This document shows, one piece after another, positions 1-5,272 of a stretch of 5,272 nt of DNA. The stretch spans positions 1 to 5,272 of the forward strand of contig JAJYAW010000235.1 of NCBI GenBank assembly GCA_021779335.1, written 5' to 3'. A model generated the notes under the pieces. It was not told the origin of the DNA and did no database searches. It saw only the letters and a program-made list of their open reading frames with translations. This stretch comes from Myxococcales bacterium. Its GTDB lineage: Bacteria > Myxococcota > Myxococcia > Myxococcales > Anaeromyxobacteraceae. Positions within the stretch are counted from its first letter, which is position 1, and every line of letters begins with the position of its first letter. Both the position numbers and the translations under genes were made by a program.

Positions 1-2
1 CC

Positions 3-83
3 GGGGTCCGCGCCGCGGCCGCCGTCGTGGACCGCTCCCGGCCGGCGCGGGGGTCCGCGGCGCGGCCCGGCCCGGCCGCCGTC
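3..83. repeat. GC-rich imperfect direct repeat beside the dapE stop
   Basis: Two copies of one block lie in the 81 non-coding bases at the left edge. Copy 1 spans 3-26 and copy 2 spans 50-83. Their first 18 bases (3-20 and 50-67) match at 17 positions, and both end in the same ten bases, GGCCGCCGTC (17-26 and 74-83). Copy 2 is 10 bases longer because it carries two extra GGCCC units (tract at 64-77). The end of copy 2 overlaps the dapE stop codon. I see no T-rich tract and no clean hairpin that would make this a standard terminator. No gene is visible in 1-81. The repeat may continue outside the window. Confidence 0.55.
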
Positions 84-1206
84 AGCGCCGCAGGAACCGC
101 TCGTAGAGCCGGTAGCCCTGCGCCAGGGCCTCGATCTCGATCCACTCGCCGCGCTGGTGGGCCTGGCTGGTGGCGCCCGGCCCCAGGTTGACGGCCGGGA
201 TGCCGTGGGCGTGGAGCCGCGCCACGTCGGTCCAGGCCTGCTTCGCCTCGGCCACCACGCCGGTCCGGTCCAGCAGCCGCCGCACCTGCGGGTTGGTGCC
301 GTAGGCCGGGCAGGAGGGCGACAGGTCGGTGAACTGGAGCTCCGCCCCGTGGCGCGCCGCCAGGGCGGTCAGCTCCGCGACCGCGTCCTCGAGCGACTTG
401 TCGGGGGCGAAGCGGAAGTTGAGGTTGAGCGTGCAGAGGTCCGGCACCACGTTGCGCGCCCGGCCGCCCTCGATGCGGGTCACCGAGAGCACCTCGCGGA
501 AGGGGAGGCCGCCGGAGACCGCCTCCCGCGGGGCCCGGGCCGAGAGCTCGGCGAGCAGCGCGCCGGCGCGGTGCACCGCGTTCTCGCCGTCCCAGGGGCG
601 GGCCGAGTGGGCCGCCCGGCCGTGGAAGGTGGCCGTGGCGTGGATGGAGCCGACGCAGCCGAGCTGCAGCCGGTTGTCGGTGGGCTCGAGGCAGAGCGCC
701 AGCGCCGCGCCCTTGAGCTCGGGCGCCGTGGCCAGCACGGCCTCCAGCTCGTTCTCCAGGTAGGGGCCCTCCTCGCGCGAGTAGAAGACCAGCGCCAGAT
801 CGCAGAAGCGCTCCGCCGCCGGCAGCGCCTCGCTGAGCGCCATCATGAGCGCCAGGCCGCCCTTCATGTCGGAGGCGCCCGGCGCCACCAGCCGGCTCCC
901 CTCGCGGCGCGGCCCGCCGCGGTCGGCCTGGTGGACCGGCACGGTGTCGAGGTGGCCGCACAGCACCACCAGCGGCTGCGCCGCCCCCTCCGGCGCGGGC
1001 GCGTCCACCTGCACCACCAGCGAGTTCCCGACCCGCCGCACGTGGGGGAAGAGCCGCCCGGCCCAGGCCTCCACCTGGTCGCACAGCGCCCGCTCCTCGC
1101 CGATGGGCGAGAGGTAGCCGCACAGCGCGGCGGTGCGCTCCGCCAGCAGCTCGGCGAGCGCGCGCTCCGACTCCCCCTCGCGCCCGGGCTCGCGCGGCCA
1201 GGTCAC
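82..1206 (-). CDS. dapE: Succinyl-diaminopimelate desuccinylase (M20 metallopeptidase family)
   Basis: Cytoplasmic zinc hydrolase that removes succinate from N-succinyl-LL-diaminopimelate to give LL-diaminopimelate, the last succinylase-branch step of lysine and peptidoglycan precursor synthesis. The 374-residue protein has the full M20 active-site set in order: GHLDTVPV (His85 metal ligand, Asp87), GASDMKGG (Asp113), SREEGP (Glu145 catalytic base, Glu146), LEPTDN (Glu174), HSARPWDGENA (His200, in the lid/dimer domain) and QAHQRGEW (His350). The roles are assigned by analogy with characterised DapE. Motifs such as NFRFAPD and WTDVAR-x5-GIPAVN-x-GPG resemble the actinobacterial DapE clade more than the E. 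coli one. The GTG start is chosen because it overlaps the dapD stop as GTGA and has GAGG seven bases upstream. The open frame continues upstream through dapD, but that part is antisense-like and not homologous. It is the last gene of the dapCDE cluster. A related M20 deacylase is possible but unlikely in this context. Confidence 0.93.
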   Translation of the reverse strand: MTWPREPGREGESERALAELLAERTAALCGYLSPIGEERALCDQVEAWAGRLFPHVRRVGNSLVVQVDAPAPEGAAQPLVVLCGHLDTVPVHQADRGGPRREGSRLVAPGASDMKGGLALMMALSEALPAAERFCDLALVFYSREEGPYLENELEAVLATAPELKGAALALCLEPTDNRLQLGCVGSIHATATFHGRAAHSARPWDGENAVHRAGALLAELSARAPREAVSGGLPFREVLSVTRIEGGRARNVVPDLCTLNLNFRFAPDKSLEDAVAELTALAARHGAELQFTDLSPSCPAYGTNPQVRRLLDRTGVVAEAKQAWTDVARLHAHGIPAVNLGPGATSQAHQRGEWIEIEALAQGYRLYERFLRR

Positions 1207-1217
1207 ACCTGGACCTC
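1203..1217 (-). promoter_or_regulatory. dapD-dapE translational coupling site (GAGG + GTGA overlap)
   Basis: On the minus strand GAGG (1217-1214) lies seven bases before the GTG start of dapE (1206-1204), and that GTG overlaps the TGA stop of dapD (1205-1203). Such 4-base overlaps usually allow ribosomes to re-initiate, which keeps the two enzymes in step. This site decides the dapE start. Confidence 0.7.
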
Positions 1218-2027
1218 GAAGTCGCGCAGCGCCTGGTTGAGCGAGACCTTCTTGTCGGTGGAGGCCGAGCGCCGCCCCACGATGAGGGCGCAGGGGATCT
1301 GGTAGGTGCCGGCCGGGTAGGCCTTGGGGCGCGTGCCGGGGATGACCACCGAGCGGGCCGGCACCCGCCCTTTGTGGACGACCTCCTGCGGGCCGGTCAC
1401 GTCGATGATGGGCGTGGAGCCGGTGATGCAGACGTTGGCGCCCAGCACCGCGTCCTCCTCGACGAGTACGCCCTCCACCAGGATGCAGCGCGAGCCGAGG
1501 AAGACGCCGTCCTCCACGATGTTGGGGCGGGCCCCGGGCGGCTCGAGCACGCCGCCGATGCCGCAGCCGCCGGCGATGTGCACGTTGCGCCCCACCTGGG
1601 CGCAGGAGCCGACGGTGGCCCAGGTGTCCACCATCGAGCCGGTGGCCACGCGGGCGCCCACGTTGACGAAGCCGGGCAGCACCACCACGCCCGGCTCGAG
1701 GAAGGCGCCGAAGCGGACGATGCCGCCCGGCACCAGCCGCACCCCGGCCTGCTCCAGGTCCTTCTTGAGCGGGATCTTGTCCCGCGCCTGGAAGGGCCCG
1801 TACTCGTGCACCTCCATGGTGGTGATGGCGAAGTAGAGGTTGACCGCCTGCATGAGCCAGGCGTTCACCCGCCACTCGCCGTCCACCTTCTCGGCCACCC
1901 GCAGCGCGCCCTGGTCCAGGCCGTTCATGGCGGCCATGACCGCGTCCCGGTGCGCCGGGTCCGCCAGCCTGGACCGGTCGGCGAAGGCCGCCTCGACCCG
2001 CCCCCGCACCTCGTCGAACCCGCTCAT
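1203..2027 (-). CDS. dapD: 2,3,4,5-tetrahydropyridine-2,6-dicarboxylate N-succinyltransferase
   Basis: Transfers succinyl from succinyl-CoA to L-tetrahydrodipicolinate, the committed step of the succinylase branch, in the cytoplasm. The 274-residue product has the same length as the E. coli enzyme. The N-terminal helical part (about 1-95) includes GALRVAEKVDGEW (40-52). It is followed by a left-handed beta-helix built from hexapeptide repeats (about 100-220), with the signature MVDTWATVGSCAQVG (132-146) and GGCGIGGVLEP (153-163). Asp134 in the signature matches the conserved active-site aspartate of the family. The C-terminal region has GRVPARSVVIPG (220-231). Proteins of this family are trimers. 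The sequence is of the proteobacterial DapD type, not the longer, divergent actinobacterial one. The ATG start overlaps the dapC stop as ATGA and has GGAGG eight bases upstream. The frame stays open into dapC, but that stretch is a shadow. Confidence 0.96.
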   Translation of the reverse strand: MSGFDEVRGRVEAAFADRSRLADPAHRDAVMAAMNGLDQGALRVAEKVDGEWRVNAWLMQAVNLYFAITTMEVHEYGPFQARDKIPLKKDLEQAGVRLVPGGIVRFGAFLEPGVVVLPGFVNVGARVATGSMVDTWATVGSCAQVGRNVHIAGGCGIGGVLEPPGARPNIVEDGVFLGSRCILVEGVLVEEDAVLGANVCITGSTPIIDVTGPQEVVHKGRVPARSVVIPGTRPKAYPAGTYQIPCALIVGRRSASTDKKVSLNQALRDFEVQV

Positions 2028-2040
2028 GCCGCCACCCTCC
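2024..2040 (-). promoter_or_regulatory. dapC-dapD translational coupling site (GGAGG + ATGA overlap)
   Basis: GGAGG (2040-2036, minus strand) stands eight bases before the dapD ATG (2027-2025), and this ATG shares bases with the TGA stop of dapC (2026-2024). It is the strongest Shine-Dalgarno sequence seen in the cluster and fixes the dapD start. It also suggests that dapD is translated together with dapC. Confidence 0.75.
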
Positions 2041-3205
2041 GCCAGGCCTCGATGGCCTCGCCGCACTCGGACAGGGTGGGCACCAGCGCCACCCGCACGT
2101 AGCCCTCGCCGGCGCCGAAGGCCGTCCCCGGCGCCACCACGATCCCCGCCTCCAGCAGCCGCGCCGCGTAGCCGGCCGAGTCCAGGCCGGCCGGCACCCG
2201 CACCCACAGGTACAGGGTGGCCTCGGAGCCGTGCACCGCGAGCCCGCGCTCGCGGAAGAAGGCGAGGAAGAGCTCGCGCTTGCGGGCGAAGATCCCGCGC
2301 CGCTCCGCCGCGTGGGCGTCGTCGCTCCAGGCCGCGGTGGCCGCGGCGCTGACGAAGTCGGGCGAGGCCACGCCGGGGTGCGAGCGCAGCCGCCTGAGCA
2401 CCGCGACGAGGTCGGCGTCGCCGGCCACGAAGCCGGTCCGGTAGCCGGTCAGGCCGCTCCGCTTGGAGCAGGAGTGGATGGCGAGCACGTTCTCCACCTG
2501 CACCTGCAGCATGGAGGGCGGCGGCGCGCCGAAGTAGATGTCGGCGTAGCACTCGTCGGAGACCACGATGAAGCCGTGGCGCAGCGCGGCCGCGCCCACC
2601 CGCGCCAGGTAGTCGCGCGGCGCCAGCGCGCCGGTCGGGTTGTGCGGGTAGCTCACCCAGAAGAGCAGCGTCCGGTCGAGGACGGCCGGGCCGAGGGCCT
2701 CGGGCTCGATGAGGAAGCGGTTGGCCGCGGTGAGCGGGACCTTGAGCGGCGTGAGGCCGGCGAAGCGGGCGCCCACCTCGTAGGTCGGGTAGCCGGGGTC
2801 CGGCATGACCACGGTGCGCCGCGCCGCGCTCGCAGAGCCGTCGCCGGGGGCGCCGGCCGTGCTCGCGTCGCCGCCGCCGCAGAAGGCGAAGGGCAGGTGG
2901 AAGATGGTCTCCTTGGCGCCGGTGGCGGGCAGCACCTGCCGCTCCGGATCGACCGACACGCCGAAGCGGCGCGCCAGGTAGCCGGCGGCGGCCTGCCGCA
3001 GCGCCGGCGGGCCGGCCGCGCTCGGGTACTGCGACACCTCCGGGACGGCGTCGCGCAGCGCCTGGCGCAGGAAGGGGGGCGTGGGCTCCCTGGGATCGCC
3101 CAGGCCGAAGTCGAAGAGGCGCGTCCCGGCCGCGCGGAGCTGCGCCTTGCGCGCCTCCAGCGCCACCATGAGGTTCTGCTGGAGCTGGCCCAGGACGGGG
3201 TTCAC
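2024..3205 (-). CDS. dapC: N-succinyldiaminopimelate aminotransferase (PLP, fold type I)
   Basis: PLP-dependent class I/II aminotransferase. From its place directly upstream of dapD and dapE it most likely converts N-succinyl-2-amino-6-ketopimelate plus glutamate into N-succinyl-LL-diaminopimelate. Taking the GTG at 3205 as start gives 393 residues. Visible motifs are GDPREPTP (36-43), SQYPSAAG (58-65), PATGAKE (93-99), PDPGYPTYE (135-143), YPHNPTG (186-192, Asn189), SDECYADIY (216-224, Asp217 and Tyr220) and SCSKRSGLTGYRTGF (245-259; Lys248 is the Schiff-base lysine, Arg256 follows). YVRVAL near the end (Arg371) is the expected carboxylate-binding arginine. A Gly/Ala/Ser-rich stretch at 109-130 looks like an inserted loop. 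The start is uncertain: TTG at 3241, GTG at 3220 and ATG at 3169 are also in frame, and none has a Shine-Dalgarno sequence. The 3205 start is preferred because MNPVLGQLQQNL looks like a natural N-terminus. Substrate assignment rests mainly on the operon, since the fold is shared by many transaminases. Confidence 0.9.
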   Translation of the reverse strand: MNPVLGQLQQNLMVALEARKAQLRAAGTRLFDFGLGDPREPTPPFLRQALRDAVPEVSQYPSAAGPPALRQAAAGYLARRFGVSVDPERQVLPATGAKETIFHLPFAFCGGGDASTAGAPGDGSASAARRTVVMPDPGYPTYEVGARFAGLTPLKVPLTAANRFLIEPEALGPAVLDRTLLFWVSYPHNPTGALAPRDYLARVGAAALRHGFIVVSDECYADIYFGAPPPSMLQVQVENVLAIHSCSKRSGLTGYRTGFVAGDADLVAVLRRLRSHPGVASPDFVSAAATAAWSDDAHAAERRGIFARKRELFLAFFRERGLAVHGSEATLYLWVRVPAGLDSAGYAARLLEAGIVVAPGTAFGAGEGYVRVALVPTLSECGEAIEAWRRVAA

Positions 3206-3230
3206 GGGAGGGGCGCGCACGGGGGGCGAG

Positions 3231-3263
3231 ATTATGCCCAAAGGTCCGGAGATGCGCTATCAA
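3231..3263 (-). promoter_or_regulatory. Weak candidate promoter for dapCDE in the divergent intergenic region
   Basis: Reading the minus strand, CATAAT (3236-3231) differs from the sigma-70 -10 consensus at one base, and TTGATA (3263-3258) differs from the -35 consensus at one base. The spacer is 21 bases, well outside the usual 16-18, so the two boxes may not work together. Transcription from this -10 would begin near 3224, giving a leader of about 20 bases before the GTG at 3205 or a nearly leaderless message for the GTG at 3220. The region 3206-3271 must also hold the sthA promoter, for which I see no convincing boxes. Confidence 0.25.
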
Positions 3264-3271
3264 CGGCCCAT

Positions 3272-4675
3272 ATGCTCCGCTACGACGTGGTGGTCATCGG
3301 ATCGGGGCCGGCGGGCGAGAACGGCGCGCTGCAGGCCGCGGCCCTCGGCAAGAAGGTGGCGCTGGTCGAGAAGGAGGCCGTGCCCGGCGGCGCCTGCGCC
3401 AACACCGGCACCATCCCCTCCAAGGCGCTCCGCGAGACCGCGCTGGCCATCCGCCAGGCGCGCAGCCGCGACGTGCACGGCATCGAGCTCAAGGTGGCCG
3501 ACAAGGTCACCGTCCCCGAGCTCATGGGGCGCCGCGGGCTGGTGACGGCGCGCGAGCACAGCCGCATCCGCGACGGCCTCTCCCGCGCCGGCGTCGAGTC
3601 CTTCCGCGGCAAGGCCAGCTTCGTCGACCCGCACACCATCCGCGTCGCCGGGCCCGGCGGCTTCAGCATCCAGGAGATCGGGGCCGAGGTGGTGCTGCTG
3701 GCCACCGGCACCCGCCCCTTCCACCCGCCCCAGTACACCTTCGACCACGCGCGCATCTACGACTCCGACACCATCCTCATGCTGGACCGGGTCCCCGGGT
3801 CGCTCGCCATCCTGGGCGGCGGCGTGGCCGGCTGCGAGTACGCCTCCATCTTCGCGGCGCTGGGCGTCCACGTGCACGTGGTGGACTCCAAGGAGCGGCT
3901 CCTCCCCTGGCTCGACGGCGAGCTCTCGCTGGCCATGCAGGAGTCCTTCGTCGAGATGGGCATCGAGCTCCACCAGGGGCTGCGCGCCACCCGGCTGGAG
4001 GCCGGCGACCGCGACGTGCTGGTCACCCTCTCCACCGGCTCGCGCATCGTGGCGGAGAAGGTGCTGGTGGCCGGCGGCCGCATCGGCAACGTCGAGGCGC
4101 TCAACCTGGGCGCGGCCGGGCTCGAGGCCACCGAGAAGGGGATCCTGGAGGTCAACCACCACTACCAGACCAAGGTGCCGCACATCTACGCGGCCGGCGA
4201 CCTGGTGGGCTTCCCCGGCCTGGCCTCGGCCTCGATGGAGCAGGGGCGCGTGGCCATGCTGCACGCCTGCAACGGCTCGCGCTCCAAGCTGGCCGACCTG
4301 CTGCCGGTGGGCATCTACACCATCCCCGAGGTCTCCTGCGTCGGCGAGTCGGAGGAGTCGCTCTCCGCCAAGTTCCTGCCCTACGTGGTCGGCAAGGCCA
4401 GCCTGCAGGCCAACGCCCGCGCCAACCTGATCGGCGAGGCGGTGGGCTTCGTGAAGGTCCTGGCGGCCCGCGCCGACGGCAAGATCCTGGGCGTCCACTG
4501 CATCGGGCCGCACGCCTCGGAGCTGGTCCACCTGGGCCACGCCGTCATGGCGCTGGGGGGCGACCTGCGCTACTTCGCCGAGGCGGTCTTCAACTACCCG
4601 ACGCTGGGCGAGGCCTACAAGTACGCGGCCTTCGAGGCGCTGGATCGGATGAAGGGCGGCGCGCCGCCGGCCTGA
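3272..4675 (+). CDS. sthA: Si-specific (soluble) NAD(P)+ transhydrogenase, FAD flavoprotein
   Basis: Soluble flavoprotein that moves hydride between NADPH and NAD+, adjusting the two nucleotide pools in the cytoplasm. The 467 residues are close to the E. coli SthA length. The FAD-binding GSGPAG is at 10-15. Lipoamide dehydrogenase relatives have a redox disulfide as Cys-x4-Cys. Here Cys42 is kept but the second position is Thr47 (CANTGTIPSKALRE), as in SthA. The second Rossmann motif is GGGVAGCEYA (182-191), the second FAD contact is YAAGD (306-310), and the dimer domain runs from about 345. Near the end FNYPTLGEAYK (440-450) replaces the His-Pro catalytic segment of the dehydrogenases, again as in SthA. 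Asp205 ends the second beta strand of the nucleotide-binding fold, where E. coli SthA, as I recall it, has Asn. The ATG at 3272 is the only start that fits the FAD motif spacing, but it lacks a Shine-Dalgarno sequence. The gene diverges from dapC across 66 bases. Other members of the disulfide oxidoreductase family are less likely because the cysteine pair is missing. Confidence 0.9.
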   Translation: MLRYDVVVIGSGPAGENGALQAAALGKKVALVEKEAVPGGACANTGTIPSKALRETALAIRQARSRDVHGIELKVADKVTVPELMGRRGLVTAREHSRIRDGLSRAGVESFRGKASFVDPHTIRVAGPGGFSIQEIGAEVVLLATGTRPFHPPQYTFDHARIYDSDTILMLDRVPGSLAILGGGVAGCEYASIFAALGVHVHVVDSKERLLPWLDGELSLAMQESFVEMGIELHQGLRATRLEAGDRDVLVTLSTGSRIVAEKVLVAGGRIGNVEALNLGAAGLEATEKGILEVNHHYQTKVPHIYAAGDLVGFPGLASASMEQGRVAMLHACNGSRSKLADLLPVGIYTIPEVSCVGESEESLSAKFLPYVVGKASLQANARANLIGEAVGFVKVLAARADGKILGVHCIGPHASELVHLGHAVMALGGDLRYFAEAVFNYPTLGEAYKYAAFEALDRMKGGAPPA

Positions 4676-4688
4676 GCGCCCGGCCCGC

Positions 4689-4710
4689 GGCCGCCCGCCG
4701 GGCGGCGGCC
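4689..4710 (+). terminator. GC hairpin 13 bases after the sthA stop
   Basis: GGCCGCC (4689-4695) pairs with GGCGGCC (4704-4710) around an 8-base loop that can itself pair partly. An alternative register gives a stem of 7 or 8 pairs with a very small loop. No T tract follows on the plus strand, so it does not fit the classical intrinsic terminator. It could still stop or pause polymerase, or protect the 3' end of the sthA message. Confidence 0.4.
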
Positions 4711-4719
4711 CCACAAACA

Positions 4720-4748
4720 GACGGGGCGGCCGCCGTGGCCACCCCGTC
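4720..4748. terminator. Strong 12-pair hairpin between convergent genes
   Basis: GACGGGGCGGCC (4720-4731) and GGCCACCCCGTC (4737-4748) form a 12-position stem with one C-A mismatch and a 5-base loop. On the minus strand the hairpin is followed by CTGTTTGTGG, the only T-rich run nearby, so it best fits a terminator for the minus-strand gene coming from the right. On the plus strand it may act as a second hairpin behind sthA. A shared bidirectional role between convergent genes is plausible. Confidence 0.55.
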
Positions 4749-4873
4749 ACCCCTCCCGCACGATGCTCGAGAGGCAGCCTACGGCGACGCGAGGGGCGCC
4801 GTAACCCCGCGAGCACGGGACAACGCTGGGTGCGCATCGGCGCGCAGGCAGCAAGATCGAGGTGTTGGCGGCG
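4749..4873. other. Non-coding spacer with a nested inverted repeat (4764-4815)
   Basis: No convincing gene lies between the strong hairpin and the stop of the minus-strand gene at 4874. The inner arms TACGGCG (4780-4786) and CGCCGTA (4797-4803) match perfectly around a 10-base loop. Outside them TGCTCG (4764-4769) matches CGAGCA (4810-4815) around the same centre, separated by 10 and 6 unpaired bases. A third small pair, TGCGC (4831-4835) with GCGCA (4842-4846), follows. The spacer is less GC-extreme than the genes. It could be a structured untranslated region, a small RNA or chance pairing in GC-rich DNA. I do not recognise a tRNA or a known riboswitch in it. Confidence 0.4.
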
Positions 4874-5272
4874 CTAGCCGAGCCTGGCCCGGGCCTGGGA
4901 GAGCGCGGTGTGGACCTGCTCGAGGGCCCGCTTGGCCGCGTCGAGCTCGGCGCGGTCGCGCTTCATGGACCCGAGCTCGGTCGCCAGCGCGTCGCGCTCG
5001 CGGGCGAGCTCCGCCAGCGCCGCGCGGAGCCGCGCCCCGTCGGTGGCCGCGTCGCGCAGCGACTCGGTGAGCCGCGCCACCTCCAGCTCGGCCTCGCCGC
5101 GGCGCGCCGCCTCGTGGTCGGCCCGCTGCGAGACCTCCTCCAGCAGCCGGGCCCGCTCCTCGTCGAGCGCCGCCACGGCCTGCGAGCGGCGCAGCGCCTC
5201 GTCGCGCTCCGCCTCCAGCCCCTCCAGCTCGCCGAGCAGGTCGCCGAGCACGGTCCGCTTCTGCGAGAGCTC
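4874..5272 (-). CDS. Partial coiled-coil protein, C-terminal end only
   Basis: The frame is open from the right edge to a TAG stop, so only the last 132 residues of a longer protein are visible and its true start lies outside. An internal GTG at 5251 is not a likely start because the same coiled-coil composition continues upstream (ELSQKRT). The visible part contains no proline, cysteine, tryptophan, phenylalanine or tyrosine. It is dominated by Glu, Arg, Ala and Leu with leucine/alanine spacing typical of a long parallel coiled coil, for example ALAELARERDALATEL and DAAKRALEQVH. No catalytic motif, signal peptide or membrane segment is seen. It is convergent with sthA. The function is unknown. 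Long coiled coils of this kind occur in SMC-like, cytoskeletal and motility-related response-regulator proteins, but nothing here selects among them. Confidence 0.75.
   Translation of the reverse strand, partial: ELSQKRTVLGDLLGELEGLEAERDEALRRSQAVAALDEERARLLEEVSQRADHEAARRGEAELEVARLTESLRDAATDGARLRAALAELARERDALATELGSMKRDRAELDAAKRALEQVHTALSQARARLG

Noticed and set aside
1..81. Possible dapE terminator
   Set aside because: Many partial GC pairings can be drawn, but there is no single clean stem and no T-rich run on the minus strand.
157..1305. 382-codon open frame on the plus strand opposite dapE
   Set aside because: The composition is typical of an antisense shadow and it shows no motif. The opposite strand encodes all DapE active-site residues.
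3206..3241. Longer dapC starting at TTG 3241 or GTG 3220
   Set aside because: The extra residues (MGIISPPVRAPP) do not look like part of the aminotransferase fold and neither start has a Shine-Dalgarno sequence. They are not excluded, only less likely than GTG 3205.
2231..3271. Long upstream extension of the sthA frame (start at 2231)
   Set aside because: The extension lies antisense to dapC and precedes the FAD-binding N-terminus, which in this family begins only a few residues before the Rossmann motif.
3868..3881. Perfect 14-base palindrome CCACGTGCACGTGG inside sthA
   Set aside because: It encodes alternating Val-His residues of the Rossmann beta strand, so codon choice explains it. No regulatory context is apparent in the middle of the gene.
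3260..4837. 525-codon open frame on the minus strand opposite sthA
   Set aside because: It is a by-product of GC-rich third positions in sthA. Its translation is rich in Arg, Gly, Val, His and Ala with no recognisable domain, while the plus-strand frame gives a complete flavoprotein.
4787..4850. Slight resemblance to the core of the SAH riboswitch (GAGGGGCGCCG followed by ACCCC)
   Set aside because: The 3' partner segment expected to pair with the first stem is missing, the bases are better used in the TACGGCG stem, and no plus-strand methionine-cycle gene follows.

Overview
The window is extremely GC-rich (well above 70%), codons end almost always in G or C, and long spurious antisense reading frames are common. 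With the protein types seen, this suggests a high-GC member of the Myxococcota, perhaps an Anaeromyxobacter relative. That assignment is an inference from composition and remembered protein flavour, not from a search.

Layout. Positions 1-81 are non-coding and hold a GC-rich imperfect direct repeat next to the dapE stop. Positions 82-3205, all on the minus strand, form a compact lysine/diaminopimelate cluster transcribed dapC-dapD-dapE. Both junctions are 4-base start/stop overlaps (ATGA and GTGA), each with a Shine-Dalgarno sequence inside the upstream gene. Positions 3206-3271 are a 66-base divergent intergenic region. Positions 3272-4675 on the plus strand encode a soluble (Si-specific) pyridine nucleotide transhydrogenase, sthA. 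Positions 4676-4873 are non-coding and contain two strong GC hairpins followed by a nested inverted repeat. Positions 4874-5272 on the minus strand are the C-terminal end of a coiled-coil protein that enters from beyond the right edge.

Function. DapD, DapC and DapE catalyse the three consecutive steps of the succinylase branch, from tetrahydrodipicolinate to LL-diaminopimelate. The precursor feeds peptidoglycan and lysine synthesis. SthA exchanges reducing equivalents between NAD(H) and NADP(H). Its only visible link to the dap genes is the shared divergent intergenic region.

I did not find a clearly new biological system. This is mostly core metabolism. The points most worth a second look are the mixed family origins of the dap enzymes, an acidic residue at the pyridine-nucleotide site of SthA, the absence of Shine-Dalgarno sequences at both divergent starts, and the structured intergenic region right of sthA.
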